DNA from: Chromera velia
Lineage: Eukaryota > Sar > Chromeraceae
Direction of reading: 5' to 3'
Assembly: GCA_018398765.1 (NCBI GenBank)
Contig: JAHBMJ010001454.1
Span: 1 to 30,660, forward strand
DNA: 30,660 nt
Positions 20,331-30,660 of this stretch are shown here, piece by piece. The translations under genes and the position numbers were made by a program. Under the pieces are notes generated by a model, which worked only from the letters and a program-made list of their open reading frames with translations, searched no databases and was not told the DNA's origin. Position 1 is the first letter of the stretch. Each line of letters opens with the position of its first letter.

Positions 20331-23300
20331 ATGTCGCAAACAATCGACAGCTCCCAGACTTCTCCTCCAGGTGAGTTGTCCCCGCCCTTTCTTTCCCCAT
20401 CGGTGGAGACTTCTTCCACGCCTGGCAAGATTGGTTTCCAATTTTTTTCTTCTCGTCCCTTCGACTGTTTTGCAGCTGCAGATAACCCGCAAATGACTGG
20501 GACTACATCATTGCAGAGGACAGACAATGCGCTCTGCTCGCTCATTGAACATGCTCGCCCGAGTGCAGAGGTGAGCCGCTCGGAGTCTCCCGTCTACGTT
20601 CAAAAGTTCAATCGGCGCCTCCAGTCTCTCTGTGTTTGCCGCTTTGTTTGTTTCTCAAAAGAAGCTTGCCTGCGGGTTTCCATTACAGGAGATATCGGAG
20701 CTTGCCTCAGACAGGAATGGCTTCGGCTTGGCGTTGGTTCTCCTGGGGTTCATCTGAACGGTGAGTCGAAGGAATGAAAAACGTGAAACTCTCAACTCTG
20801 CTGTTGCTTTGGGTTCTCTCGTTCAGGCGGAAACATATTGAGAAGAATGCATATTGTGAAGAGCCCGAAAAGTTTTTCTGTCAGAGTTTTGGGAGATGAG
20901 CTTCAGTGTCTGGTGCTGTTGTTTTTGTGTGTGCAGCGACGCACTCTCTTGCCCCTGGCAAGTCTTGACCTTTCGGGTAAGTGGCTGTTTTTGGACGGCT
21001 TGTCGACTGATGCACTGTGCAAGGAGTGTGTCTTCAAGACGCATTCAGCATCTCTGTTTTTCGGAGTTTCATTCTCTTCCTCGGTCTTCTCGCGGGACTT
21101 CCTTGAGCTGTTGTCCCTTCCGTGGCTGCGAACCTGCCTTTGAAGGTCTCTCACCGTGTCCCCTTGTCACTTTTTCTCTTCCTGCGAACCTGCCTTTGAA
21201 GGTCTCTCACCGTGTCCCTTTGTCACTTTTTCTCTTCCTGCGAACCTGCCTTTGAAGGTCTCTCTCCATTCCATCGCCCCACGTGTGAGCGCCCTCTCTG
21301 CAGGCTTCTCGCTGAGTACCCGAAAGCTGAAGCTTCTTCTGTCCTCCCTTCCCTCGGGGCCTGGTGTTGTGGAGACGCTCAGATGCGGTCAGTGGAGGGG
21401 CGGGCGACTTCTCTGACCCTTTCACCGCAAGATCAGGGTAAAGACAACGAGTGAAAGAGAGGGGGAATAGAGGAGTCGTTGTCTCGTCGCATGAGAGTGA
21501 TCATCGAAGCAGAGATGCATGTGCCCCTTCATTTTGTTTTTCTGTCTTGAACTGCTCTTTCATGCATCCTCTCCCTCCCCGCAGGTCCTCGTGTCTGCAA
21601 GGACGCCTGCCTGCCTGCACTCCTCGACTTCCTCCAGCGAGTCAGGGCAGGGGGGACAGGAGGGGCGCCGTCGATCTCTATGAAGACTCTCAACCTCTCC
21701 AGTCAGTTGTTCAGCGAGCTTTAAAAGGCCCATGGAGCAGTGCCTGTGGGCAAGTAAATGGACTTGATTGATGTGGAATGTTGTGCCAGCACACGCGGTC
21801 GCTTTGTTCTTTTTTGTTCCCGTGAAACCAGGGAGGAGAAAAGCACGGAAAACTTTTACAGTCAGCTCGACGCTCTCTCTCTCTCTCCCTTTTCCCTCCC
21901 CCCCCACGCATGCAGAGTGCGATCTCGCTCAGGCAGCTGTCGCCATTTTTCACCAGCTACCTCGGTCTCTTGAGCACCTCAATCTGAGTGGTCAGTCATC
22001 CTGAAGCTTCCCAAGACAACAAGGAATGGGACAGATTGTAAGAGAAATCTGAATGTGCAAGGTCCACCACTGGATAGCAAGAATTGGGGGACGCTGTGTC
22101 TCTGTCCGGTCTCTGTCCGGTCTCTGCCCTTGGATCCGCTGGCCTGTTCTTGTGCTGCTTTTCGTACGGAGAGGCAGAGAACAACAAAAAGAAAGCTTCC
22201 ATGGCAACTGCCCGAATTGGCTCGGCTGCCTTGTAGAGATGGCCTCCGTGTGAGTGGAGGGGGGGATCGATTCTCTCTGCCGTCTCTGGGTCTGCAGGTT
22301 TCTGTCTCTTTCTCTGTCCCTGGTGCGTGTCTCGTTGTGTCTGCCACTTTTACATTTTGCTTCTGTCTGCAAGAGTATTGGTTTGCTGATGCTTGTGTGC
22401 CCATGAAGGAGTGCGATTCTTCGTATTCTCGCGGATTGTCCTCTGAGTTCCCTCCCCTTTGTTCCGGTCACACACGGTTTTTCTTTCCAGGTCTCCTTCT
22501 GATCCCTCACGTTTCAAAAAGTGATCCATGAACTCACGCGCTCCTCACATCTGCAGGCAACCGTCTCCGCACTATGTCTATGGAAAGCCTCGCGTCTGTA
22601 TTCTCGTTTGGATGGCTCCCGCACCTCCTTAGTCTTGACTTGAGTGACAACCCTCTGGGCCCTTCAGGGCTGAAGGCGTTTGCGAGGGGCCTGTCTTCGT
22701 CTCCGCAGTCACTCCCCCTACAGTCCCTGAAACTTGCCCGAACAAAGGCCAAAGCAGAGGGGGTGGGAGCACTAGCAGGAGCACTGAAAGCAAAGAAGAC
22801 CACCTCTCTGCAGACCCTTGACCTTGCAGAGAACGAGATGAGGCCGGCAGGGTTGAAGCACCTGTCGTCTGCAGTCAATACAGAGGCAGTGCCTCAGTTG
22901 AGGGTCCTGATACTGAAAAACAATTTGCTCACTTATGTGGCATTCGAAGAGAGGAACTGGTGTTCCGCAGCCGAACTTCTCTCCACTAGCTCATTGAAAG
23001 AGTTGGAGGAGCTTGATTTGAGTGAGAATCGGTTGTTTGACATGGAGATTGGGGGTGCGGGCACGGGTAGTCAGTTGTCCGCTGCCGCTGTTGCAGTTCC
23101 AGGTCGTTTCCCAAAACTGCGACGGCTTGATCTTGGGGGTATATATCCAGCGGTAATCAGCTCTGAGCAGTTGGCAGCTTTTGCGACTTCTTTGGGGGTG
23201 GGGGGCTTGCCGTCTCTTCAAGAGCTCGTCCTCCCTTTCGGGGGTTCTGACCACAATCCGAATCCAGAGGGGGTCGTTGCTCTTGCCAATGCCCTTACTT

Positions 23301-24952
23301 CTGGGAACCTGTCTCAGTTGAGATGTTTGAAATTGCAGTTTCGATACGATATGACAGATGAGGCATTTGCGGGGCTCTGTCGCAGTCTGGCAACAGGTAA
23401 GGTATCCCTCTTGCAGTTTCTAGATCTGGTTCTGAACGATAATGACAGCGCAGAGGGGGTGGGGGCCCTTGCTGAAATGATTGGAGAAAAAAGGTTGTCC
23501 TTTCTTGAAAGTTTTCGGCTGAAGCTGTCAGCCGTAAAGGGGTTTGCAGTGTCGGGCTTGGGACTAGCGTTTGGTTGTGGGGGGTGTCCGGGTCTCCAGA
23601 AGCTCGACCTCAAATGGTCGGAGGAAGGGGATGAGGGGGTGAGGGGACTAGCGGAGGGTTTGGGTGGGGGGCGTTTGTCGTCTCTTCGGGATCTTTGTCT
23701 CAGTGTGGATTGTGGTGTGGGAGGTGAGGGTGAGACGGAGTGGGCAGGCGAGGGGTGTAGAGCTCTAGGGGAGGTTTTGAGCACCGGCAAGGTCCCTTCC
23801 CTCCGGACTGTTAGAATAGATTGGCCTTGCGACCAGAGCTTTGCTTCTCTGTGTGAGGGTTTGTCTCAAGGGAGAGTTGACCCTCCTGTGATGGTCGATA
23901 TTGATTTGCGGCGGAGAGGCCTAGAGAATGATACATATTTGGGAGTGAGGAGATTTGCCGAAACAATTCGAGCAGGCAAGTTGTCGGGGTTGCGGAAAGT
24001 GAGCTCAACGAGGTATCGGATGCTAAGCCGAGAGGGGGCGGGGGTGCTCGGAGAGGCCCTCACACACGCAGATGCCTTGTTGAACTCTCTAGAGGAGCTT
24101 CACATTCTCTCTCAAACACAAGAAGCGAATGCCTTTTTTTTCCAGGGCCTCTCCAGAGGTACGGGACAACTGCCCGCCCTGCATACCCTCCACTGTGCCC
24201 ACGGTGCGGAATCCACCATCGGAACAGATGGTGCTCAGTCCCTGTCCGCCCTGGTGAGTGGGGGCAGGGTTCCTTCCCTCAAAGACCTGAAAGTGGAATT
24301 GGAGGGGATCGGGCAGGAGGGGATGCAAGCGTTTGCTGCTACCCTGAGTTCTCCCCACGTCTTTGCATTGCGCCGACTTGATGTGTTCAAGTTGACCAGT
24401 TTTCACTCCGCAAATCCCGCTGTAGAAGTGGACATACTCTCAGGTGCGCTGAGCTCTGGGCATCTCCGCAGGTTGGAAGAGCTGTGGGTGAGGGGTCTTT
24501 GGGGGGTTGAAGACGTTCGCGCGTTGTGTGTGGGTCTGGGCAGTGGTAAGTTGTCCTCCCTTCGCACGCTTCATTTCTGGAACTGCAGTTTCGGGGGGCA
24601 GGGCAGCAGGGCTCTCTCAGAGGTTCTGGTTGCAGAGAAACTGCCAAGCTTGAGAATACTCGAGGCAGAGTTGACAGGGCTCGCAGACGAAGGGGTCAGT
24701 GCGTTCGTAGACGTATGGATGACCCGAGACCCCCCTCCCCTGCAGCATTTAAACTTTCAGCACAATGCACTCACCGGCGCAATCGTGAATCCAGTGTTGA
24801 GACTGCTGGGCTCGCAGCAGCTGCCTGCTCTCGAGACATTGAGTCTTTTCGGGAATGAAAGGATTGATGAGAGAGCGAGGGAGTCGCTCCTTGGAACGTT
24901 TCCAGAAGTTGTAAAGTTTGCTAGAAAGTTTGATTGGTATCTCATGAAGTAG
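20331..24952 (+). CDS. Leucine-rich-repeat protein, ribonuclease-inhibitor-like repeats (5' exons uncertain)
   Basis: The secure exons are 20937-20976, 21304-21387, 21585-21701, 21916-21990 and 22557-24952 (TAG stop). All four junctions are phase 1. They join to read LASLDLSG-F, TLRCG-P, TLNLSK-CDL and HLNLSG-NRL, so each splice lands just after an LxLS core. The last exon encodes 797 residues of repeats with LxxLxLxxN/C cores and helical segments such as GVGALA, typical of 28-29-residue RI-like LRRs. The repeats degenerate toward the middle. No signal peptide, membrane segment, kinase or NACHT domain is visible, so a cytosolic binding protein is likely; the partner is unknown. The 5' end is a guess: ATG 20331 with exons 20331-20370 and 20476-20570 splices well, but 20689 onward does not join the LRR frame cleanly. 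An alternative start lies near 20714. Confidence 0.7.
21125..21265. repeat. 56-bp direct repeat, about 2.5 copies, in an LRR-gene intron
   Basis: Copies begin at 21125, 21181 and 21237 and are almost identical; the third is truncated. The array lies between the LRR exons ending at 20976 and starting at 21304. Confidence 0.9.
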
Positions 24953-25748
24953 AATTATGTCACGATCGTTGGACAGTACTCGCAATTTACACCGATGTGA
25001 TCGATTTGAGAATCGATTTTTGTTCATGTTTGAATTAATACCTATGATTGCATGGTCCTAATTGGTCCCTTACGGCCCTCAGTGCCCTTCACGGAGTCTC
25101 ACCCCTGTATACTAACATATATAAACTCGATCCTCTAGTTATAATCCAAGTTGGGTTAACCCCATAACCATCTTGAATGAGAGTTACACCATGCAGTGTT
25201 GTTTAAGTATCAATACATTAGACTAGACATTAGATATTTTTTAGGTACGCAAACGACTTTACATACACATAGGATTAAAAGACAAAAACATGTGACGGAT
25301 AAAAGATTTAAATTAAAGAAACTAAAGGAAGACATGAATGTGCACCTTCAATTGGTAATTTGGTATATACAGAAGACCTAGCAGAAAAACATTTACTCTA
25401 GCATTTACTATGATTTACAACACTTCACAAGAGCTAGCACAGGTGCCACAGGAGACTAGACAGAAGAGTATTGATGATGATACAAAATTTCCAGGGTCAC
25501 TCCTAGGGTCACTCACATGTGCATTTCTTCTCATGATGTAAAGTTTCCAGGCTCAGAGTCTCTCAAACGCTGATCCCGATGAGGGTGCACACCCACAAAC
25601 AGTAGGTGCCGTCATCCCCACTTCTCTCCTCCCTGTCAAGGAAATGATGAAGCCGTCCCCCACCTTCCCCCCCTTCCTCCCCCACGCAACTTGATTCGCC
25701 TCGACGTCACTCATGCGTGACAACAGAGACAGACAGACAGAGAGACCC
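24953..25748. other. AT-rich spacer between convergent genes
   Basis: Two stop codons face each other across 796 bp (24952 plus, 25749 minus). The region up to about 25550 is AT-rich and then returns to the composition of the neighbouring genes. Both 3' UTRs must lie here. I see no ORF worth calling and no clear polyadenylation signal. Confidence 0.6.
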
Positions 25749-26520
25749 TCACGGTAACTGGCTGCAGTCATGCCGTCTCCACAGCGCAATCGACCCCTGC
25801 GAGTCGGCGCTGACGAGGAGCGTGTCAGTGCGATTCGTTGCCACGCTCAGCACTGGTGCACGGTGGTGAGCTAGGGAACCAGACTTGTAGTGCATCTCCT
25901 TGCGGAGAGCGAAAACGTACACCTCCTTGTCCTCGGACCCCGAAATCAGGTATCCACCTCCGAAGCTACTGTAGCAGCATCGAACAGGCAGGAGTGCGTT
26001 CGCGACCTTGACTCGGTGCTGTACCTGGAGACGACAGAGCACCCCAGGGGCAGGGCCGTACAGACAATCAACGATCGAGACGATGTCGTCGCAGGAGTTG
26101 ACGAGAACAAATGGGTTCCTTCCCTCTTCTGGAGACGGAACAAAGGTAATGCACGTGATTACACCCCTCGCAACGGTGAGTCTAAATTTGAATTTCAGGG
26201 TCGCACCATCGATAGCTTCGAGGACGTGGATATTGCCCGCCTTCGTCCCTGCCATCAGATATTTCCCCGTGCCGTCAAATCTCATCGCACGGACTTCAGA
26301 GTCCACCTGCAAGTAAGAGGAGAACGAGCGAGGAGCGCACGAGGATAAGACAGGCAAAACAAATCCACGGTCGCTCCCTCTTGTCGGACTAAACAGAGAC
26401 ACAAATACAAAAGCGCACATGGTCGCACATGCTCTCCCTCTCCCCCCCGCTTTCTCCCTCCCCCCTTTCTCTCTCTCTCTGCGCATGTCCCGCTCCCTCC
26501 GTCTCACGCACGTACACACG

Positions 26521-26568
<48 letters not shown>

Positions 26569-29500
26569 GAGAGAGAGAGAGAGAAAGAAAGAGAGAGAAA
26601 CACGCTTTCGTACGCACACGCACACGCACACACACGCAAAGACACGCCCACGCAACGAAAACGCACACCCACTCCAAGGAATGCACCTCGAGACCCTTGC
26701 AACTCCCTTCTTATAAAAGCACAGATGCTTTAGCCGTAAGGCCTTGCCTGAAATGGCAATCTACCTTTAATTTCTGGTGCACAATTCCGTTATCGGCATT
26801 GAGCAGACGCACTACAGCGTTCGAGTTCGCAGCGACCAACACCTTCGGATTGGAGGGAAGGAAGGCTGCCCCCAAATTAGCCGAACTGTCGGTGAAAGTT
26901 TTCATCAGCTCCCCAGAGTCCACGTTCCAAAGACGTGCACACTTATCAATGGAAGTCGTAACCAACTGATCTTCTGTTGGGGAAAAGAAGATAGAGGTTA
27001 CTGCGCGACTGTGCCCGGTCAGGCGATGGTGCACGAAGACGAGGTCGTTGTCGGAGGACGGGGGGGAGTCCCACTCTGACCGCGTTCCCGATGCCCCCGG
27101 GGCCGCAGATTGGATCTGATCAAGCTCGTCCTTCGACATCTGAGCTCGTTCCATTTCCGTCCTGCAAAGAGCGAGTAAGGAAGGATGGAGGAAGGATGGA
27201 GGAGAGCAGAGGTTTCTTAGGAGAACCAACACACCCATCCCACGAAATGTCTCTCTCTGTCATGGAAACAGTCGCAGGGAGGGCGCCAGATTCGGGACGT
27301 CGTAGAGATCCTGTGCGTTCACAGTGTGTTCTTCGAGAAGCTCACATTTTGTGTTAGGAGTGACGGGAGGAAGAATGAATGAAGGAATCACGGCAGGCAA
27401 GTAGGGGAAGAGACAGGAAGGTATGGGTCAATCCACTCGACCCAGAGAACGAGAAGAAAACGGGAAGTGCACATTGTCTCCAATCCGCTCGTCCCTTCCC
27501 TGTTCATCTGATGCACTGTCTGCTGTCTATCTGCTGACCTGTAAATGCGGTAGATGACAATGTTCCCATCCTTGGACGCGCACGCCATCAAATAATAATG
27601 AAGGTGGTGACGCTCTTGTCCGAAACAGAGACAAGTGACGGCACTCTCGCTCTCGCTCCCCTTGACTTCCTGCACGCACCGCAGGTCCTTCCACTCTGCC
27701 TCCTTTCGACCCTTCGCCCCAACAGCCGACCGCATGCTCTCCGTGCCCCTGAGGGACGGGCGGAGAAGCACCCCCATCGAGGGACGCTCCGTCTCATTCC
27801 GTCGTTGAGAAGAGGCTGCCTGGGCGGCCTGCGCCACAGCACCCTCAGAAGATGCAGGCACCTCGGACGGCTCTGCTACGGTTGGCTCGGGTTGGGATTT
27901 CTCTACCAACACATTTATGTCGGAGCTCTCAACGGGAGGGACCCCGGGAATGGGGGGGGAAGGGGAAGGAGGATCACTGAGGGCAGCCGTGAGGCTGAGC
28001 ATCTCGTCAACGGTGGGGGGGGCGGCTTCCACACTGAGGAAGTATTTTTGTGCGACTGCCCTGATGCGTGCTATTGCATTCTCTCGTATGCTCTTCGCTG
28101 CATTGGGGCGCTGGACAGGATTTTCGGAAGGGGGCTCTCTTGGGGCTTCGGCTGCGGCTGCTGCCACGGCTGAGGCAGGCTCAGAGGGCGGTTCTGACTT
28201 CCCTTCTTCGGGTTCGGGTGGTGGCGTTTCTAGCTGCAGAAGGGAGTCGATAGACACCTGCAGAAGGGTCTGATAGAGTCCCTTCAGCAAGTCGTGCTTT
28301 TTGGCAATAGACGAGAGCTCCTGCTCCGCTGCCTCTTTCTCTTTCACGATCTCACGATGTCTCTCCACTGCATGCTGCATCATTTTGTCAACCTCTTGTT
28401 TCTGAACCTTCCTGAAAGTCTCTGTTTCCTTCCAACCTTTTTTGATCTGTGAGATCTCTTCTTGCATTGACTGTAGCTGCTTCTTCATACACTCCTTCTC
28501 CTCCCGAAGACAAGAAAGCATATTTGCATTCTCTTTTTTTTCCTGCACGACCACCTCAAATTTCTTTATAGTTTCCAACTGTTTCTTTGCCGTCTGCTCG
28601 ACGAGCTTCTGGTAGTCTGCCAACCCCTTTGCCTGCTCCCCTTCCACATGCTCTAACTTCATTTTCAGTGCAGACACCTCTTTTTCGAGTGCCTCTTTGT
28701 CCTGCGTCAATACGACGCGTTCTGCCTCCCCCTTTGCTTTCTCCCCTTTCAAACGCTCTAAATTCATTCTCAGTGCAGACACCTCTTTTTCGAGTTTCTG
28801 GTGGTCTGCCTCCCCCTTTGCCTTCTCCCCTCTCAAACGCTCTAAATTCATTCTCAGTGCAGACAACTCTTTTTCGAGTTTCTGGTGGTCTGCCTCCCCC
28901 TTTGCCTTCTCCCATCTCAAACGCTCTAAATTCATTCTCAGTGCAGACAACTCTTTTTCGAGTGCCTCTTTGTCCTGCGTCAATACGACGCATCTCTGCT
29001 TGGCAGTCGAAAGCTCTGTTCTCAAAGCCGCGGAACTAGAGAGCTCCGCTTGCAGAGACGCTTTCTCACTTCTGAGTGTTTGCTCAATCTCCTCTGTACG
29101 CTTCATTAATACCATTTCCCTTTCCCCCGCTTGCTTCATTGGCATTTTCTCCCTCGCCTCCGTTTGTTTTTTGAGCGTTTTTTCCCTCTCTTCCGCACGT
29201 ACGCAGGCCTCCCTTTGAGCCTTTAACTGCTGCTCTAGCGCTGACTTTTGCTTCGCGAGAACGGCAAAATTGGCGGCATTCCGTTCTTTCTCTTCTTTTT
29301 CTGCCTGCGTCTGCTGTAAGAACATTTGCTGCTTCGCAAGCTTCACGGCCTGCTCTACGTGGAAGTTCATCTCTTCCTGTACTCTTGCCTCCCGCGTCTC
29401 GAAAGTCCTTTTGAGTTGAGCAACTAGCTCTTCCTTTTTCCGACACTCCTGGACAGCTGCTCGCTGGGCAGCATCCAGAGCATCACAACGCTGCAACAAG

Positions 29501-29916
29501 GAGGCGTTCTCCCTTCGCAACACATCCACTGCAGCTGCCTCATGCTGATGGCCTCCTGGAAATCGCCCCTGTTGCTCTACAGAATGCTGAGGGGTGGGAT
29601 GACGGAAACGGTGGCTCTCGCTGCCTTCCACTGAAAAAGCCCCAGGGCCAAAGGGGGCCCCGGAATCCAAAGAACTCCCAGCACCGAATGGAGCACCCCC
29701 ACTGAATGGACGGGGCACTGCAGCGCCCGCGTGCACGGGATCGCGTGGGGTGTGCGCCTGGGCAGGGATGCCAGGAGGTGGCGAGAGAGGCTGTGAGGCG
29801 TTTTGCTGGGAACACCCATTGCTTCCCTCTTGAGACACGTTTTTCACACCATCTGTGTCTGAATCAAACCATGATTTTAGAGTTGCCGTCAAGACATCTC
29901 TTCCTTCGTCTTCCAT
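25749..29916 (-). CDS. Coiled-coil/WD40 protein, motorless paralogue of the myosin F-like tail
   Basis: Three exons, 27539-29916, 26765-27161 and 25749-26306, sum to 3333 nt (1110 residues plus stop), and the phases agree. The N-terminal 130 residues are Gly/Pro/Ser-rich. Residues about 130-595 form a long coiled coil rich in Glu, Lys and Gln. A Pro/Ala-rich linker follows, then a WD40 propeller from about 744. From LLRPSLRGTESMRS onward it aligns with the myosin without gaps of note. Both introns sit at the same codons (after IYRIYR and after HQKLK) in the same phase, and the final exon is 558 nt in both genes. The end of the coiled coil also matches (LKGLYQTLL against LKGQYQTLL). No motor, IQ or G domain is present. 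It could share or compete for the myosin's cargo or oligomerise with it; this is inference. ATG 29916 opens the frame and no upstream exon is evident. Confidence 0.88.
26521..26600. repeat. (CA)n-(GA)n compound microsatellite in an intron
   Basis: About 22 CA units are followed by GA/GAAA-type repeats. The array lies in the second intron (26307-26764) of the coiled-coil/WD40 gene. The matching intron of the myosin (16409-16760) has no such array. Confidence 0.92.
28655..29000 (-). repeat. 84-bp coding tandem repeat, about four units
   Basis: Units starting near 28757, 28841 and 28925 are nearly identical, and a diverged fourth lies around 28660. Each encodes 28 residues with cores LEKE-SALRMNLERL and GEKAKGEADHQK, i.e. 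four heptads, at about residues 309-420. The length preserves both the frame and the coiled-coil register. Confidence 0.9.
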
Positions 29917-30660
29917 CGCTTCAACAAACAGATGCGAAAAATCGATGACTTTCTACCGGAACACCAGCAAAAAACTCCGTCACAACGCCCAGCCGTCCAG
30001 GAACCTGCCTCTTCAGTCAAATAGCAGGACAATACAAAATGGGAACGAATATTTGCAGCAATCTTCGCTAGGATTGAGGAGTCAGGCAGTCTGATAAGCT
30101 AGTGCTGTGAACAGGTTACGTACGAGGCCTCGCCAGAAACCTTCAGAGGAATAAGTGCAGAATCACAGCAACGTTCTTAACTTGTTGGTTTGGTCTTCCC
30201 CAAGGAACGCACTTTCGGATTGATCAGTGTCGTACATTGTCCAACGATCATCGACGTTGCATGAGTCAGTGCATGTCAGTGCCAGTCAAGTCTCTGCATG
30301 AACATTTCTGAACATGCATGCATCGATTTTAATGCTTCTGCGGAGCATGCCGTAGCCCCGTTGAAAGGGGGAAACCGGGGGTCGCGCATTATCGCGTATG
30401 AAGGCCTAAATACGACTAAAAATTAGTCTGAAATTCTTACTTATAGTTATAGCAAATCGATCTGCAAACTGTCTACAATACATATTCTTTACCTGAGTTT
30501 ATAAAACTAATTTGCCATATTTTTTCTAACATTTTTAAAAAGGAAAAAATGACGATCTAGAGAATGATTGACTCGTTTTCTAGTTAACGTGATCTCTCAA
30601 TACACTAATAACTCGATTAGGTTCGATACGAAAACACAGTAAAGGTATCTGTGAAAAGGC
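29917..30660. other. Upstream region of the coiled-coil/WD40 gene; no gene seen
   Basis: This should contain the promoter of the minus-strand gene. Small hairpins cluster at 30332-30371 (ATGCT/AGCAT and CCCC/GGGG arms). After about 30400 the sequence is AT-rich with no ORF. Nothing further can be supported. Confidence 0.5.

Noticed and set aside
21992-22510. Minus-strand ORF of 172 codons
   Set aside because: It lies in the intron between LRR exons at 21990 and 22557 and has no recognisable feature.
26389-26655. Cysteine/valine-rich ORFs across the CA/GA array
   Set aside because: They are translations of the microsatellite within an intron.
1-30660. Bacterial-type features (operons, CRISPR, Shine-Dalgarno sites, attachment sites)
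   Set aside because: All convincing genes are split by spliceosomal introns, and no spaced direct-repeat array of CRISPR type exists.

Overview
The window is nuclear DNA from an intron-rich protist. Protein content points to an alveolate, most likely a chromerid such as Chromera velia. The main reason is a class-F-type myosin with six IQ motifs, a coiled coil and a C-terminal WD40 propeller, an architecture I know only from apicomplexans and their photosynthetic relatives. Spliceosomal introns, frequent microsatellites, moderate GC and LRR genes of the ribonuclease-inhibitor type agree with this. The species call is inference, and no database was searched.

Layout. (1) Positions 1-6226, minus strand: a P3A-type plasma-membrane H+-ATPase in 14 visible exons, with its 3' end outside the window. 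(2) 6227-7968: a divergent intergenic region holding a GC-rich block with near-perfect hairpins. (3) 7969-17318, plus strand: a complete myosin F-like gene, 11 exons and 1841 codons plus stop by my splicing. A Ras-fold G domain lies between its coiled coil and WD40 propeller. (4) 17319-20330: no convincing gene; it becomes AT-rich and contains a MITE-like inverted repeat. (5) 20331-24952, plus strand: a leucine-rich-repeat protein with clear LRR exons from 20937 and an unresolved 5' end. (6) 24953-25748: AT-rich spacer between convergent genes. (7) 25749-29916, minus strand: a three-exon coiled-coil/WD40 protein of 1110 residues. It is a paralogue of the myosin tail lacking the motor, the IQ motifs and the G domain. 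(8) 29917-30660: no gene seen.

How the parts relate. The ATPase and the myosin are head to head. The myosin and the motorless protein form an inverted pair of related 3' halves flanking the LRR gene; their WD40 parts share both intron positions and phases, and their last exons have the same length (558 nt). If the myosin acts like apicomplexan MyoF, it moves vesicles or organelles along actin. The motorless copy could then share cargo or compete for it, which is inference.

Splicing is peculiar. Of 29 introns that I placed by reading frame and homology, 15 have C at donor position +3 (often GTCAGT) and 25 end in GCAG. Several microsatellites start exactly at splice sites. The best candidates for something undescribed are the G domain inside the myosin tail, the motorless inverted paralogue and the donor-site bias.
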